Counted from the first letter of the stretch, positions 36,395 to 47,254 are shown. The stretch is DNA of 64,000 nucleotides from an uncultured Succiniclasticum sp. (GCA_902801365.1 CADCHY010000014.1:1-64000); one strand, 5' to 3'. Notes: generated by a model from the sequence alone, not told the origin. A program made the numbers and translations.

Positions 36395-37861
36395 GTGAAG
36401 TTATACGAAAGCACCGTTCATGAACTGCATGAGCAACTGCAGAATAAACAGCTCAGCTCGGTGGAGCTGACTAAAGCGGTATATGACCGCATTGAGGAAG
36501 TGGAAGACAAAGTCGGCGCCTATGTGACGTTGGACAAAGAGAATGCACTGGCCCAGGCAGCCAAAGTGGACGCTATGATCGCCGCCGGCGAAACCGTCAA
36601 ACCGCTGGCCGGCATTCCGGGCGCCATTAAAGACAATATCAGTACCAAAGGGCTGCGCACTACCTGCTCATCCCATATTCTGGATAATTTTATCCCGGTG
36701 TATGACGCTCATGTCATTGCTAACCTGCGTAAAGATGAAACTATTTTCTTGGGCAAGACCAACATGGACGAATTCGCCATGGGTTCCACCACAGAAACTT
36801 CTTACATGAAAAAGACCCATAACGCCTGGAATCTGGACTGCGTACCCGGCGGTTCCTCCGGCGGCAGCGCAGCGGCTATTGCGGCCGGAGAAGCCATCTG
36901 GTCCCTGGGCTCCGATACCGGCGGATCCATCCGCCAGCCAGCATCCTTCAACGGCGTGGTTGGTATTAAACCGACTTACGGCCGTGTGTCCCGTTATGGC
37001 TGCGTTGCATTCGCATCTTCATTGGACCAGATCGGGCCTATCACCCGTGACGTAACCGATGCTGCGATCGTATTGAACACCATCTGCGGCGTGGATGCCC
37101 ATGACTCCACCTCCCTGCCGGTGGATGTGCCTGATTTCACAAAAGCCCTGCGGCAGGATGTGAAAGGCCTGCGCATCGGCCTGCCGAAAGAATACTTTGG
37201 AGAAGGCATTAATGCCAAAGTCAAAGAGCAGATTATGCTGGCCGTGGAAAAATACAAAGAGCTGGGCGCGGAAATCGTGGATGTTTCCCTGCCCCATACG
37301 GAATATGCCGTAATCACGTATTACATCATCGCCCCGGCAGAAGCTTCCGCCAATCTGGCCCGTTATGACGGCGTGCGTTACGGCTATCGTAACAAAGAGG
37401 CCAAGAGCGCGCCGGAAATGACAAAGCTGAGCCGTACGGAAGGCTTTGGCAGCGAGGTTAAACGCCGCATCATGCTGGGCACGTATGTGCTGAGTTCCGG
37501 TTATTATGATGCTTATTATAAGAAAGCCATGCAGGTTCGTACCCTGATCCGCAAAGACTTTGACGAAGTGTTCCAGAAAGTGGATGTGCTGCTGACCCCG
37601 ACATCTCCGGTAGTGGCGTACCCGCTGGACGGCAAGATGGATCCCCTGGCAATCTACATGCTGGACGTAACTACAATTCCGGTGAACATGGCCGGCCTGC
37701 CCGGTATCTCTATTCCCTGCGGCTTTGCGGACGGTATGCCGGTAGGTCTGCAGCTGATCGGCAAGGCGCTGGACGAAGAAACACTGCTGCGTGCCGCTTA
37801 CACCTTTGAGCAGGCAACGGAATTTCATAAAGCGGCAGCGCCTTTGGGAGGTAACAAATAA
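36395..37861 (+). CDS. gatA: Asp/Glu-tRNA amidotransferase subunit A
   Basis: A 488-residue amidase-signature glutaminase. The catalytic triad Lys79 (GAIKDN), Ser154 (GGSSGGS) and Ser178 (DTGGSIR) is complete and sits at the usual numbers. The GTG start follows GGGAGGCAAGGACT. It provides ammonia that is channelled to GatB. Its stop overlaps the gatB ATG by one base (TAATG). Confidence 0.96.
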   Translation: MKLYESTVHELHEQLQNKQLSSVELTKAVYDRIEEVEDKVGAYVTLDKENALAQAAKVDAMIAAGETVKPLAGIPGAIKDNISTKGLRTTCSSHILDNFIPVYDAHVIANLRKDETIFLGKTNMDEFAMGSTTETSYMKKTHNAWNLDCVPGGSSGGSAAAIAAGEAIWSLGSDTGGSIRQPASFNGVVGIKPTYGRVSRYGCVAFASSLDQIGPITRDVTDAAIVLNTICGVDAHDSTSLPVDVPDFTKALRQDVKGLRIGLPKEYFGEGINAKVKEQIMLAVEKYKELGAEIVDVSLPHTEYAVITYYIIAPAEASANLARYDGVRYGYRNKEAKSAPEMTKLSRTEGFGSEVKRRIMLGTYVLSSGYYDAYYKKAMQVRTLIRKDFDEVFQKVDVLLTPTSPVVAYPLDGKMDPLAIYMLDVTTIPVNMAGLPGISIPCGFADGMPVGLQLIGKALDEETLLRAAYTFEQATEFHKAAAPLGGNK

Positions 37862-39306
37862 TGAAAAATTATATTACTGTTATCGGTCTGGAAGTCCATG
37901 CCGAGTTAAAAACAAAAACCAAAGCTTTCTGCTCCTGCTCCACGGAATTCGGCGCGGAACCCAATACCCATGTATGCCCGGTCTGCCTGGGCATGCCCGG
38001 CGCCCTGCCGGTGCTGAACAAACGGGTCGTTGAATTTGCGATCCGTGCCGGTCTGGCCCTGAACTGCGACATTCAGAAGTTCAATAAGATGGATCGCAAG
38101 AATTACTTCTATCCCGACCTGGCGAAGAATTACCAGATTTCCCAGTGGGATGAACCCATCTGTCTGGGCGGCCACATTGATATCCGTGTCAACGGCGAGA
38201 AAAAACGCATCGGCATCACCCGCATCCATATGGAAGAAGATGCCGGCAAACTGGTACACAGCGGCCTGACCATCAGTACGTCTGATTATTCTGCGGTTGA
38301 CTATAACCGCGCCGGCGTGCCCCTGATTGAAATCGTATCCGAACCGGATATGCGCAGCGCGGCGGAAGCCCGTGCTTACATGGAACAGTTGAAGGCGATT
38401 TTGGAATACACGGATGTCTGCGACTGCAAAATGCAGGAAGGCAGTCTCCGCTGCGATGCCAATATTTCCGTTATGCCGGAAGGCGCTACGGAATTCGGCA
38501 CCCGTGCCGAAATCAAAAACCTGAACTCCTTCCGCGCGCTGGAACGGGCTATTGAATACGAAGTGGAACGCCAGATTGAAATTGTGGAAGACGGCGGACA
38601 CGTAGTACAGGAAACCCGTACCTGGGACGACGCCAACGGCGTGACCCTGTCCATGCGTTCAAAGGAAGAAGCGCACGACTACCGTTACTTCCCGGAACCG
38701 GACCTGGTACCGGTCAACCTGGATCAGGCCTGGATCGACGAAATCAAAGCGACCCTGCCGGAACTGCCCTCTGCCCGTAAGGAACGGCTGTTGGCGGAAG
38801 ATGTTCCGGAAGACAACGCGGATATCATCGTGGCCAGCAAAAAGGTGGCGGATTATTTTGACGCAGGCACCAAAGCCACGAAGAACCTGAAAGCCCTGTC
38901 CAACTGGCTGATTGGGGATGTCGCCGGCTATCTGAACGCGGAAGGTATTGAAATCGATGATCCGGAATTCAAGATTACACCGGATCATCTGGGTGAGCTG
39001 GTGAACCTGATTGATAAAGGCGTGCTGTCCAGCAAACTGGCCAAGCAGGTCTTTGCGGAGATGCTGAAAGAAAATGAAGTACCTCAGGTACTGGTGAAGA
39101 AGCTGGGTCTGGAACAGGTCAGCGATGCAGGTGAACTGGGCAAACTGGTAGACGAAGTGATTGCTGCCAATCCTCAGTCCATTGCGGATTTCAGGGCCGG
39201 CAAGAAAAAGGCTCTCGGCTTCCTGGTAGGACAAATCATGAAAGCTACCCAGGGAAAAGCAAACCCGGGCATGGTCAACAAGATGCTGATGGAAAAATTA
39301 CAATAA
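37861..39306 (+). CDS. gatB: Asp/Glu-tRNA amidotransferase subunit B
   Basis: A 481-residue kinase/transamidase subunit. [16 protein letters not shown] opens the protein, with the [11 protein letters not shown]-like zinc region [30 protein letters not shown] and the C-terminal YqeY-like tRNA-binding domain. It phosphorylates the carboxylate on the mischarged tRNA and amidates it. Confidence 0.96.
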   Translation: MKNYITVIGLEVHAELKTKTKAFCSCSTEFGAEPNTHVCPVCLGMPGALPVLNKRVVEFAIRAGLALNCDIQKFNKMDRKNYFYPDLAKNYQISQWDEPICLGGHIDIRVNGEKKRIGITRIHMEEDAGKLVHSGLTISTSDYSAVDYNRAGVPLIEIVSEPDMRSAAEARAYMEQLKAILEYTDVCDCKMQEGSLRCDANISVMPEGATEFGTRAEIKNLNSFRALERAIEYEVERQIEIVEDGGHVVQETRTWDDANGVTLSMRSKEEAHDYRYFPEPDLVPVNLDQAWIDEIKATLPELPSARKERLLAEDVPEDNADIIVASKKVADYFDAGTKATKNLKALSNWLIGDVAGYLNAEGIEIDDPEFKITPDHLGELVNLIDKGVLSSKLAKQVFAEMLKENEVPQVLVKKLGLEQVSDAGELGKLVDEVIAANPQSIADFRAGKKKALGFLVGQIMKATQGKANPGMVNKMLMEKLQ

Positions 39307-39357
39307 AAATCTATTGATAGTATAAAACAGCATTTCCGTACATGGTTACGGACACAG

Positions 39358-39397
39358 GCGCGGTTTGTAAAACGAATGCAAACCGCGCTGCTTTTTT
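39358..39397 (+). terminator. Terminator of the gatCAB operon
   Basis: GCGCGGTTTG (39358-39367) pairs with CAAACCGCGC (39379-39388), followed by TGCTTTTTTT. Confidence 0.92.
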
Positions 39398-39559
39398 TAA
39401 CGGGTTTGGAAAAGGATTTTTATATTAATTTGTAGAAACATATATAAAATCAGACTGAAGCATTGACATATTATGTAATTACAGTAAAAGAAAGATATGG
39501 TGTTATATAAACAGCAATTGGTTTTATCAGTGCTGTAATGCAAGAGGGGAGAACGTGAG

Positions 39560-40318
39560 TTGGATTTCGGAATGTATGTTTCCGGCCTGCAGTCCCATGC
39601 AGGCCCGCTTTTTTGTGTATTCCTTGCGGCTTTTCTCCAATCGATTACAGGCTTCGGCCTTGTCATGGTGGCTGCGCCGCTTCTGATGTTTTTTTACGAG
39701 CCGAAATTCACGATCATCATCATGTTCTGTCTGGCGGGCTGTGGAAACTGTGTACAACTTCTGCTGCTTTGGAAACAGGTAAACTGGCAGCGGATAGCGG
39801 AGCTGTTCTGCGGTGCCCTGGCCGGCATCCCGCTGGGAGTGGCGGTTTTCCGTCAGTTACCGGGCGGCGGGTTAAGGGCAGCAATCAGTATTGCCGTCCT
39901 TCTGACCCTTGTTACCATGGAATTCAGGCGCAGACGCTTTGAGGAAACAAGGAAAAATACAATTCTCACAGGTATGCTGGCGGGTATCATGGCGATGACG
40001 ACCGGCATGGCAGGACCGCCCCTTATTCTGTATTTTGCCTACACATCGATGCCTCAGAATGTATTCCGGGCTACATGTATAGGATACTTCTTTTTCAGTA
40101 ACCTGGGTTCGCTGATTGCTTTATGGGTTACAGGGGTGCCCATTGGTGAAGCAGTTGGAGAGTGTTTATTCCTGTTGCCCGGTCTTGCCTGCGGTATCGC
40201 CTTGGGGCATTGGGCATTTGCCTTTATGCCGCAACAGCTGATACGTAAAATTATCATCATCCTTTTGTATGCAACCTGTTTATATAATATTTGCAAGGCG
40301 TTTCAATTATTTTCATAA
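39560..40318 (+). CDS. TauE/SafE-family anion exporter
   Basis: A 252-residue membrane protein with about eight helices in two repeated halves: FLAAFLQSITGFGLVMVAAPLL, and later MAMTTGMAGPPLILYFAYT, the two family motifs. It probably exports sulfite, sulfoacetate or another organic anion. A TTG start at 39560 follows GGGGAG at 8 bp; ATG at 39572 is the alternative. The YdjM-like gene begins 32 bp after its stop. Confidence 0.85.
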   Translation: MDFGMYVSGLQSHAGPLFCVFLAAFLQSITGFGLVMVAAPLLMFFYEPKFTIIIMFCLAGCGNCVQLLLLWKQVNWQRIAELFCGALAGIPLGVAVFRQLPGGGLRAAISIAVLLTLVTMEFRRRRFEETRKNTILTGMLAGIMAMTTGMAGPPLILYFAYTSMPQNVFRATCIGYFFFSNLGSLIALWVTGVPIGEAVGECLFLLPGLACGIALGHWAFAFMPQQLIRKIIIILLYATCLYNICKAFQLFS

Positions 40319-40350
40319 GTTTGATGTTTTTTAACAGGGGGATATGCTCA

Positions 40351-40803
40351 TTGACCGGTGTATCACATAGCATTGTCACATTCGCAACGTTGTTTGTGGC
40401 GACACATAACGTATTCATTGCCGGAAGCGCAATGCTCGGCAGCCTGTTTCCTGACAAGTCGGAAGGATTATTCTGGCAGTCCTCTCACCGTTCCTACTCT
40501 CACTGGTTCGTGCTGTATGTTGCAGCCATGGCCTTTTTCTGGACGCCGGATGTGCTTTCTGTAACGGGGATGCAGGTGTGGCAGGCGGGCATCGTGCAGA
40601 TGATGCGGCTGTTCTTTTTCTGGTTTTTTGCCGGGGCGTTACTCCATATTCTGGAAGACGCGATATGCGGCCCGGTACCGTTTCTGTATCCGACAAAACG
40701 GACAACCGTATTTCCCCGCCTGTTCAAGACCGGCTCTGTTGGGGAATGTCTTTTCGTCATAGCATATTGCGCGATTATGTATCTGGCTGCGGGAAGATTA
40801 TAA
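40351..40803 (+). CDS. YdjM-like membrane metal-dependent hydrolase
   Basis: A 150-residue membrane protein. I placed the start at TTG 40351 (MTGVSHSIVTF) because homologues begin MTGxTH and GGGGG is 9 bp upstream. The motifs GSLFPDKSE and HRSYSHWF are the family's metal-binding-like residues. Four hydrophobic segments are seen. The biochemical reaction is not known for this family. Confidence 0.75.
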   Translation: MTGVSHSIVTFATLFVATHNVFIAGSAMLGSLFPDKSEGLFWQSSHRSYSHWFVLYVAAMAFFWTPDVLSVTGMQVWQAGIVQMMRLFFFWFFAGALLHILEDAICGPVPFLYPTKRTTVFPRLFKTGSVGECLFVIAYCAIMYLAAGRL

Positions 40804-40944
40804 TTTTATAAAATCCCATGTGGAAGGTTAAATCAAAAACAAGCGTGTAAATTTTTATTAACTCGTTTCCGTGTTATAATTATGGGCAGGATAAGACCGA
40901 TTTAAACAGTGGGAATATCGCAGGAATAGCAAAGGGGAATCATT

Positions 40945-41721
40945 ATGAGAGATATTGACAATCAGGAATGGAAAGTGTATGTAACAAAATGTACAACCGG
41001 GGAATGGCCTGTTCCCCCCGGTTTTGTAAGTGACAAGAATAACTGGCTGTGCCGCGCTATTGTAGGCCGGGTGCTGTATTTCATTAAGGATGTAGAAGGT
41101 GCCCTTACGGTGTTGAGCACCTTCATCAACGATGTAGAGCCGGATTTGAACGATCATCCGGATCAGGGCATGTGCGAAGCGGAGCATTTTGTACTGAGCC
41201 TGCGAGATATTTCAGAAATCATCTGGAAGCTGACAAAAAATGGCGATGCATCTCTGCAGTATCTGGACAGGGCGTTTGAAATCTGCCGGAAATTTCCTTA
41301 CCGTTTTCATACGGAAGCGCGCGGTGATATCTGGTACCGGCGGTTGAACGTTCTGGCAGAAAGCGGAAAATCGGAAACGGCTGTAGCTGAAGCGGAAGAG
41401 ATGGTTAAGAATGAAAAACTGGAGTCCCATGCGCCGCATCCCATCATCCCCGACCCGCTGTATGATACGGTGAATCCATACATTTTCTACAGCCTGCGTT
41501 TTCTGGCAGAACAGAAGCATAAAGAAGGAAAAACGGCAGAAGCCTGTGCCCTGTTTGCAGAAGCATACAATTATTTTCCGCTGTCGGCGGCGGGCATCCG
41601 GGATGTGAACAAGGCGAAGGAAACAAAAGATGTGGAAGAACAGTACAAGGCCTGGATTTTCTGCACGACTTACCAATATTTGCCTTGGGAGAAACAGCCG
41701 ATTGTAAAGTTACGGGATTAA
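40945..41721 (+). CDS. Hypothetical TPR-like protein
   Basis: A 258-residue soluble protein of unknown function. Helical pairs with Ala/Leu periodicity (residues about 95-140, 180-225) suggest TPR-like repeats, for example AEQKHKEGKTAEACALFAEA. Trp-rich ends (EWKVYVTKCTTGEWPVPPG and the C-terminal TYQYLPWEKQ) look specific. No signal peptide is present. The RBS is AAAGGGGAA. The RocB-like peptidase gene starts 15 bp later, so the two form an operon and may share a pathway. Confidence 0.6.
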   Translation: MRDIDNQEWKVYVTKCTTGEWPVPPGFVSDKNNWLCRAIVGRVLYFIKDVEGALTVLSTFINDVEPDLNDHPDQGMCEAEHFVLSLRDISEIIWKLTKNGDASLQYLDRAFEICRKFPYRFHTEARGDIWYRRLNVLAESGKSETAVAEAEEMVKNEKLESHAPHPIIPDPLYDTVNPYIFYSLRFLAEQKHKEGKTAEACALFAEAYNYFPLSAAGIRDVNKAKETKDVEEQYKAWIFCTTYQYLPWEKQPIVKLRD

Positions 41722-41735
41722 GATGATTCAGAATT

Positions 41736-43331
41736 ATGAAAGATAGAATTATTGAAATTTTGCAGGGCCTGATGGCTTGCGCTGCCATTACCCATACGGA
41801 AAAAGAGATTGCTGCGGAACTATGGATGCTGGATTTTTTCCGAAAGCAGCCATATTTTAAGAAATATCCGGAATTATGCGGATCGTTTCCGGTTCCTGGA
41901 GATGCCTTGAACCGCAGTGCTGTCTGGGCACTGGTGAAACCGTCTGGCGTTTGCGAAAAATTGAAGGTTGAAAATTTGCCGGCAGTAGTTTTCATGGGGC
42001 ATCACGATGTGGTTTCGGCAGACGTTTATGGTGAAGCAGCCCCCTGGGCTTTTAATCTTGATGAAATCGCCGCCCGTTTGAACGCAGAGGTGCTTTCCGC
42101 GGAAGCCCATACGAATCTGCTTTCCGGGGAGTGGCTGTTCGGCAGGGGAAGCTGCGATATGCTGGGAGGAACTGCCGTTCAGATGGCGTTGCTTGCGAAA
42201 CAGGCAGAAGCCGCGTTGCGCAATACAGAGGAAACGAATGACGGTCAGGGGGCGCTCCTGTTTATTTCCGTACCGGACGAAGAATCGTTCTCTGTTGGGA
42301 TGCGGGGGTCCCTGCCGTTACTGGAACAACTGAAAGACCGGTATCATTTGGACTACCGTTTGGCAGTTTGCTCGGAACCAAGCCAGAGACTGGCTGACGG
42401 AAAGACGCAAATTGTTTATTCCGGCAGTATCGGCAAGTTGCTGCCGGTTGTGCTGGTACAGGGCAAACTGGTACAGGTGGGGAGCTACCGGGAAGGTGTC
42501 AACCCGGTAGGTATCCTGTCCCGCATCGTGGCGGCAACAGAAGGTGATGAAACCTTTGCGGAAACCTGCGGTAATGAAGTTTCGCTACCGCCGGTGTGGA
42601 TGTATACCCGGGATTTGAAAGAAGGGTATGATTTCTCGCTGCCGCAGCGTGCGGCAGGGTATTGTAACGTACTCACGTTCCGGAAGACCCCTGCCCAGGT
42701 GATGGCCTATTTCCTGGGAAAAATTAAAGGGGCCGTGGCAGACACGGGTCATTCTGTTGAAGTGATGACATGGGTGACTTTATGGCAACAGGCAAAGCGG
42801 CAAAGCGGCTTTAACGAGTTCCTGCAGGAAATGGAACAGAAGAAAAAGGTACTATTGCAAAAGGAACACAAAACGTTTCCCGAAGTTACCCTGTGGCTGA
42901 TGCAGCAGACTCTGGATTTTCTGAACTTTGATCATCCTGTGGTCTTATTTGGCTTTGCCCCGCCGTATTATCCGGCGGTACGCAGTGAAGATATGGGAGA
43001 CGGTGCAAGATTTGAAATTTATAAGAAAGCCTTGTCAGCCTTGCAGGATATTGTAATTAAAAGCTATTTCCCGGGGGTATCTGACTGCAGTTACTGCGGA
43101 CTTTCCGATAACGTGCAGAGCCCGGTGTATCAGGCTAATACGCCGCTGTGGGGAACAGATTACCGGTTTGATATGGAAGCGCTGGCGAGACTGCAGATTC
43201 CGTTCTTTTTGTTTGGCCCCTGGGGTAAAGATTTGCATCAGATTGGGGAACGGGTCAACCGGCACAGCCTGACGGAAGAATACCCGGAGGTTTTACGCAA
43301 ACTGCTGCAACGCGTATGGTTATCGGAATAA
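41736..43331 (+). CDS. M20-family peptidase, RocB-like
   Basis: A 531-residue enzyme of the M20/RocB group. Metal-site motifs are FMGHHDVVS, LFGRGSCDMLGG and SVPDEESFSVGMRG. The body is longer than ordinary M20 peptidases (about 400 residues) and matches the arginine-utilisation protein RocB in size. In Bacillus RocB belongs to arginine catabolism with unclear chemistry. It is translationally close to the TPR-like gene. Confidence 0.85.
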   Translation: MKDRIIEILQGLMACAAITHTEKEIAAELWMLDFFRKQPYFKKYPELCGSFPVPGDALNRSAVWALVKPSGVCEKLKVENLPAVVFMGHHDVVSADVYGEAAPWAFNLDEIAARLNAEVLSAEAHTNLLSGEWLFGRGSCDMLGGTAVQMALLAKQAEAALRNTEETNDGQGALLFISVPDEESFSVGMRGSLPLLEQLKDRYHLDYRLAVCSEPSQRLADGKTQIVYSGSIGKLLPVVLVQGKLVQVGSYREGVNPVGILSRIVAATEGDETFAETCGNEVSLPPVWMYTRDLKEGYDFSLPQRAAGYCNVLTFRKTPAQVMAYFLGKIKGAVADTGHSVEVMTWVTLWQQAKRQSGFNEFLQEMEQKKKVLLQKEHKTFPEVTLWLMQQTLDFLNFDHPVVLFGFAPPYYPAVRSEDMGDGARFEIYKKALSALQDIVIKSYFPGVSDCSYCGLSDNVQSPVYQANTPLWGTDYRFDMEALARLQIPFFLFGPWGKDLHQIGERVNRHSLTEEYPEVLRKLLQRVWLSE

Positions 43332-43450
43332 AAAGATGTTATAATATATAAGATATATTTTCCGTTATTCAGAAAGCATTTCTTAATGTTCTGCATCATC
43401 CGGATACAGGCAGTCAATGATTTTGAAGAAAGAATCTGAGGGGGAAACGT

Positions 43451-44842
43451 ATGTATAACAAAGTTGACGAGAAATTTATTGCGGGCCTGCAGGCGATTGC
43501 AGGAAAAGAGCATGTGTATGTAGATCCGGATACGCTGGATCAGTACAAAACAGATGAAGAGACGGATCCGGCTAAGTTCCATACACCGGAAGCGGTAGTG
43601 GCTCCCGGTTCAACGGAAGAAGTGGCGGCCATTGTGAAGCTTGCCAATGAAGCAAATATTCCCATTACGGTGCGTAGTGCCGGGACAAGCCTTTCGGACG
43701 GGGCTATTGCGGTCTGTGGCGGAATTATTCTTCTGATGGGGCGGATGAACCGTATTTTGGAAGTGAATACAGAAGGTCTGTATATGGTTGCAGAAGCCGG
43801 CGCGCTGGTGAAAGAATGTCAGGCTGCAGCTAAAGAGCACGATCTGGTGTATGCCGGTGACCCCAGCAGCGCGGAGACCTGCCAGATCGGCGGCAATCTG
43901 GCCACCAATGCAGGCGGCATCAAGGCAATCCGCTATGGCGTAACAAGGGACCAGGTGTACGGCATGAAAGTTGTTACCCCTGCCGGAGAAATCATGAACG
44001 TAGGGGCCTGCCTGAAAAAAAAGACTACGGGCTATGCGCTGGAGCAGCTGATTATGGGGTCGGAAGGAACTTTGGGCATCATCACCCAGGTAACCCTGAA
44101 ACTGCAGCCGCTGGCTCCGTACCGTTTCGATGTATTGGCTATGTTCGACAGCGTGGAAAAAGCTGCCCGGCTGGTGCCTGCGGTCATTAAAGCGGGACTG
44201 AACCCCACCAGCATCGAATTTATGGATAACAGTTTCGTGCGCAGTACCACAACCTTCTGTGAGACGAACGTGCCTCACCGGGATATTGCCAACTTTGTCT
44301 ATGTTACGGTGGAGACATTTGACGAAAACCAACTGGACACAGGACTGGAAAAACTGAGTGAGCTCTGCGAAGAAGCGGGAGCACTGGAAGTGCTGGAAGC
44401 GGATGACCGGTTGTGGACTCTCCGTCGCAGCTGTCAGGAATCTTTGCGGATCCTGTCTGATGTGACCATTACAGATGACTTTGTGGTTCCTGTACATAAG
44501 GTGGCGGAAACTATAGAGCATGTGAAAGCCATGGGGGATCATTATCCGTTTGAGGTCATGGTGCTGGGTCATGCCGGGGACGGAAACCTGCACGTCTGCA
44601 TGTGCCGTAAAGATCTGACGGAAGAAGAATGGAATGAGAATGTGGAAAAATTCCACAGGGAAGCCTATCCCTACGTTTACAGTCTGGGCGGAAGATTATC
44701 CGGTGAGCATGGCATCGGTGCCAAGAAACTGCATTATATGGAAGAATACACGGAACCGGCCGAACTGGAATACATGCGCATGATTAAAAGGGCTGTAGAT
44801 CCGAAAAATATCCTGAATCCCGGAAAGATTTTTAATGTATAA
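43451..44842 (+). CDS. FAD-linked 2-hydroxyacid oxidase, GlcD/lactate-dehydrogenase type (copy 1)
   Basis: A 463-residue flavoprotein. The PCMH-type FAD domain has RSAGTSLSDGAI and DPSSAETCQIGGNLATNAGGIKAIRYG. The C-terminal FAD-oxidase domain has GHAGDGNLHVCM and RLSGEHGIGAKK. Relatives oxidise D-lactate, glycolate or D-2-hydroxyglutarate, often passing electrons to an electron-transfer flavoprotein. In Acidaminococcus-like glutamate fermenters 2-hydroxyglutarate is a central metabolite. No etf genes are adjacent. The next gene is a paralogue. Confidence 0.88.
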   Translation: MYNKVDEKFIAGLQAIAGKEHVYVDPDTLDQYKTDEETDPAKFHTPEAVVAPGSTEEVAAIVKLANEANIPITVRSAGTSLSDGAIAVCGGIILLMGRMNRILEVNTEGLYMVAEAGALVKECQAAAKEHDLVYAGDPSSAETCQIGGNLATNAGGIKAIRYGVTRDQVYGMKVVTPAGEIMNVGACLKKKTTGYALEQLIMGSEGTLGIITQVTLKLQPLAPYRFDVLAMFDSVEKAARLVPAVIKAGLNPTSIEFMDNSFVRSTTTFCETNVPHRDIANFVYVTVETFDENQLDTGLEKLSELCEEAGALEVLEADDRLWTLRRSCQESLRILSDVTITDDFVVPVHKVAETIEHVKAMGDHYPFEVMVLGHAGDGNLHVCMCRKDLTEEEWNENVEKFHREAYPYVYSLGGRLSGEHGIGAKKLHYMEEYTEPAELEYMRMIKRAVDPKNILNPGKIFNV

Positions 44843-44931
44843 ATTTAATTTTATTTAAAAACAATTAATTTTTTTGGCGTCCTGTCTGTGATGCAGTCAG
44901 AGAAATGGAACGCCGGCAAAGGAGTGTTTGT

Positions 44932-46335
44932 ATGGCAAAGTATAATCCCGTTACCCCGGAACTGCTGGAAGAGTTGAAAAAGGTCGTTGGCGCAGCCAAT
45001 GTAAAGACCGATGCGGAAACCCTGGACCGTTTTAAAACGGACGAAGAGACGGACCCTCGCCTGATGCACCTGCCGGAAGTGGTAGTGTGGGTCAACAGCA
45101 CGGAAGAAGTTGCGGCAGTCATGAAACTGGCCAACAGGTTTGTTGTGCCGGTAACCCCCCGCAGCGCCGGCACCAGCGTTTCCGACGGAGCGATTCCCGT
45201 TTTGGGCGGCATCGTGCTGAACATGGAAAAAATGAACAAGATTATTGAAATCAACGAAGACGCCATGTATGCTGTAGCCGAAGCCGGCGCACGTACCATC
45301 GACATCCAGATGGCCGCCAAAGCAAAGGGCCTGCTGTACGCCGGAGATCCCTGCAGCGCGGAAAGCTGCCTTATCGGCGGCAACATCGCTACCAACGCAG
45401 GCGGCAACAAGGCGGTACGGTATGGCACCACCCGGAACCAGGTGTTTTCCGTAGAAGTGGTAACGCCAACCGGGGAAATAACGACGCTGGGCTCCCGCCT
45501 GAAAAAGTGCAGCACCGGGTACTGCCTGGAACAGCTGGTCATGGGTTCGGAAGGGACGTTGGGCATTATCTGCAAAGCAACCCTGAAACTGCTGCCGTTG
45601 CCTCCCTATAAAGTGGATGTGGCTGCAGTATATGACGATCTGGATAAGGCCGTTACCCTGGTGCCGAATCTGGTAAAGGCCGGTCTGGAACCCACCAGTG
45701 TGGAATTCATGGACAGCAACTTCCTGAAGAGCTCCTGTGAATACAGTGAGATTAAGCTGCCTCATTGTGATGAGGGCGTGTGTTACCTTATCGTCAGCAT
45801 GGAAACCTTCAACGAAGACGAAGTGGACGCCAAAATGGAAAAACTGGCGGAGATCTGTGAAGAATCCGGCGCCATTGACGTGCTGGAAGCAGATGACCGT
45901 GTCTGGACCGTACGCCGCAACTGCCTGGAGTCTACCCGTTCCCTGAGCAAGATTGCCCAGTCGGACGATCTCGTTGTCCCGGTGGATCAGATTGCCAATT
46001 GCATCAAACGCCTGACGGAAGAAGCAAAGAAATACGATTTTACCATGTTCTGCCTGGCCCACGCCGGCGACGGAAACCTGCACTTCCAGCATATGAAAGG
46101 CGATATGAGCGATGAGGCCTGGGAACAACAGCAACACGCCTTCCATGAAACCGCTTATTCCTACGTGTACAGTCTGGGCGGCCGTATTTCCGGCGAGCAC
46201 GGCATCGGCGCGAAGAAAGTTTATGCGATGGAAAAATACACCGACCCGGTGGAACTGGCGATGATGAAAGCCATTAAAAAAGCCCTGGATCCGCTGGATA
46301 TCCTGAATCCGGGCAAAGTGATGAATGTATATTAA
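44932..46335 (+). CDS. FAD-linked 2-hydroxyacid oxidase, GlcD type (copy 2)
   Basis: A 467-residue paralogue of the preceding protein, sharing its motif order (RSAGTSVSDGAIP, DPCSAESCLIGGNIATNAGG, AHAGDGNLHFQH, RISGEHGIGAKK). The ATG at 44932 follows AAAGGAG. The 89-bp gap holds no terminator, so both may be one transcript. Differences in the active-site loops suggest different substrates or a regulated pair. Substrate is not fixed by sequence. Confidence 0.88.
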   Translation: MAKYNPVTPELLEELKKVVGAANVKTDAETLDRFKTDEETDPRLMHLPEVVVWVNSTEEVAAVMKLANRFVVPVTPRSAGTSVSDGAIPVLGGIVLNMEKMNKIIEINEDAMYAVAEAGARTIDIQMAAKAKGLLYAGDPCSAESCLIGGNIATNAGGNKAVRYGTTRNQVFSVEVVTPTGEITTLGSRLKKCSTGYCLEQLVMGSEGTLGIICKATLKLLPLPPYKVDVAAVYDDLDKAVTLVPNLVKAGLEPTSVEFMDSNFLKSSCEYSEIKLPHCDEGVCYLIVSMETFNEDEVDAKMEKLAEICEESGAIDVLEADDRVWTVRRNCLESTRSLSKIAQSDDLVVPVDQIANCIKRLTEEAKKYDFTMFCLAHAGDGNLHFQHMKGDMSDEAWEQQQHAFHETAYSYVYSLGGRISGEHGIGAKKVYAMEKYTDPVELAMMKAIKKALDPLDILNPGKVMNVY

Positions 46336-46359
46336 TATCTTGTTGTAATCATTATAATT

Positions 46360-46396
46360 GCAGGGACAGGTAACTGATAGATAACATTGTCCCTGC
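46360..46396. repeat. Inverted repeat between the oxidase and usp remnants
   Basis: GCAGGGACA (46360-46368) and TGTCCCTGC (46388-46396) form a perfect 9-bp stem with a 19-base loop and no strong T run. It may be a weak terminator of the oxidase genes or a protein site. Confidence 0.5.
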
Positions 46397-46439
46397 ATAA
46401 ACAGAGCAACAGTGAGTATGATTAAAGGAGTATCTGCAA

Positions 46440-47254
46440 ATGTTTTCCAGAGTAATGCTGGCCTTGGATCTGTCGGAGCTTACGCCCCGTATGCTGGATG
46501 TGTTTTACAGCATTTGCCTTGATCCGGAAACGGAAGTATATCTGCTTCACGTTGTTAAAAAGGCAGAGAATTTTGCCAAGTCTTCTGCATATTACAAAAA
46601 GACGTACAGCCGTTTAAACGGGCTGGCTCAGGACATCCAGAAAGCCGGATACGATAACGTGGATATTCTGTGGGAAAGCAATCCGGACTCGACCAGTATG
46701 ATATTAACCTGCTGCTCATGGCTTCACACGGCAAAGGCATCTGGGCCAGTACGTTCAGGGGAAGCAATACCTTCAACGCGGTACGGGCTATAGATATCCC
46801 TACCCTTGTGGTGAAAGGGGATTACAAGTGCAGCGATTATCTGCAGCGCATACTGCTGCCTACGGATTTCTCCCGGAAATCCCTGATTGCCCTGAACTTT
46901 ATCCGCAACCTGCGGGAAAACGTGGGGGAAATCATCTTTGTGCATGTTATTGAAGGCGTCCGGGGTGACGACGAGCTGCTGGAAAATAAAGAGATGGCAG
47001 AGGACATGCTGAAGGAACTTTGCAATGAGATGCAGGACTTCGGGATACAGTCACGCTACGTGATTGCGGACGGAGGCGCTGCGTCCCGTGAAATCTGCAA
47101 ACTGGCGGAAGAGGAAAACTGCAGTCTCGTCATAACGGGGAAAACCGGTGCAGGTCCCATCAAAGGATTACTGATGGGGAGCACGGCCCAGAATATTTTA
47201 CTGAATTGCAGCCGTACTCTCTGGGTAATGCCGGACGAAGAAAGCGAAGACTAA
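46440..47254 (+). pseudogene. Universal stress protein, frameshifted two-domain UspA
   Basis: A UspA-type protein split between two frames. The first frame begins MFSRVMLALDLSELTPRMLD and runs to about ESNPDS near 46692. The second frame resumes as DQYDINLLLMASHGKG and continues through a complete second Usp domain (RILLPTDFSRKSLIAL to LVITGKTGAGP). In intact homologues a short linker helix joins these pieces, so a small deletion of a length not divisible by three near 46685-46700 is likely. The second half could still be translated from ATG 46670. A sequencing error is an alternative. Confidence 0.75.

Noticed and set aside
43610-46398. Long antisense frames (348 and 515 codons) opposite both FAD oxidases
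   Set aside because: His/Phe-rich shadow translations without start signals; both plus-strand genes are convincing.
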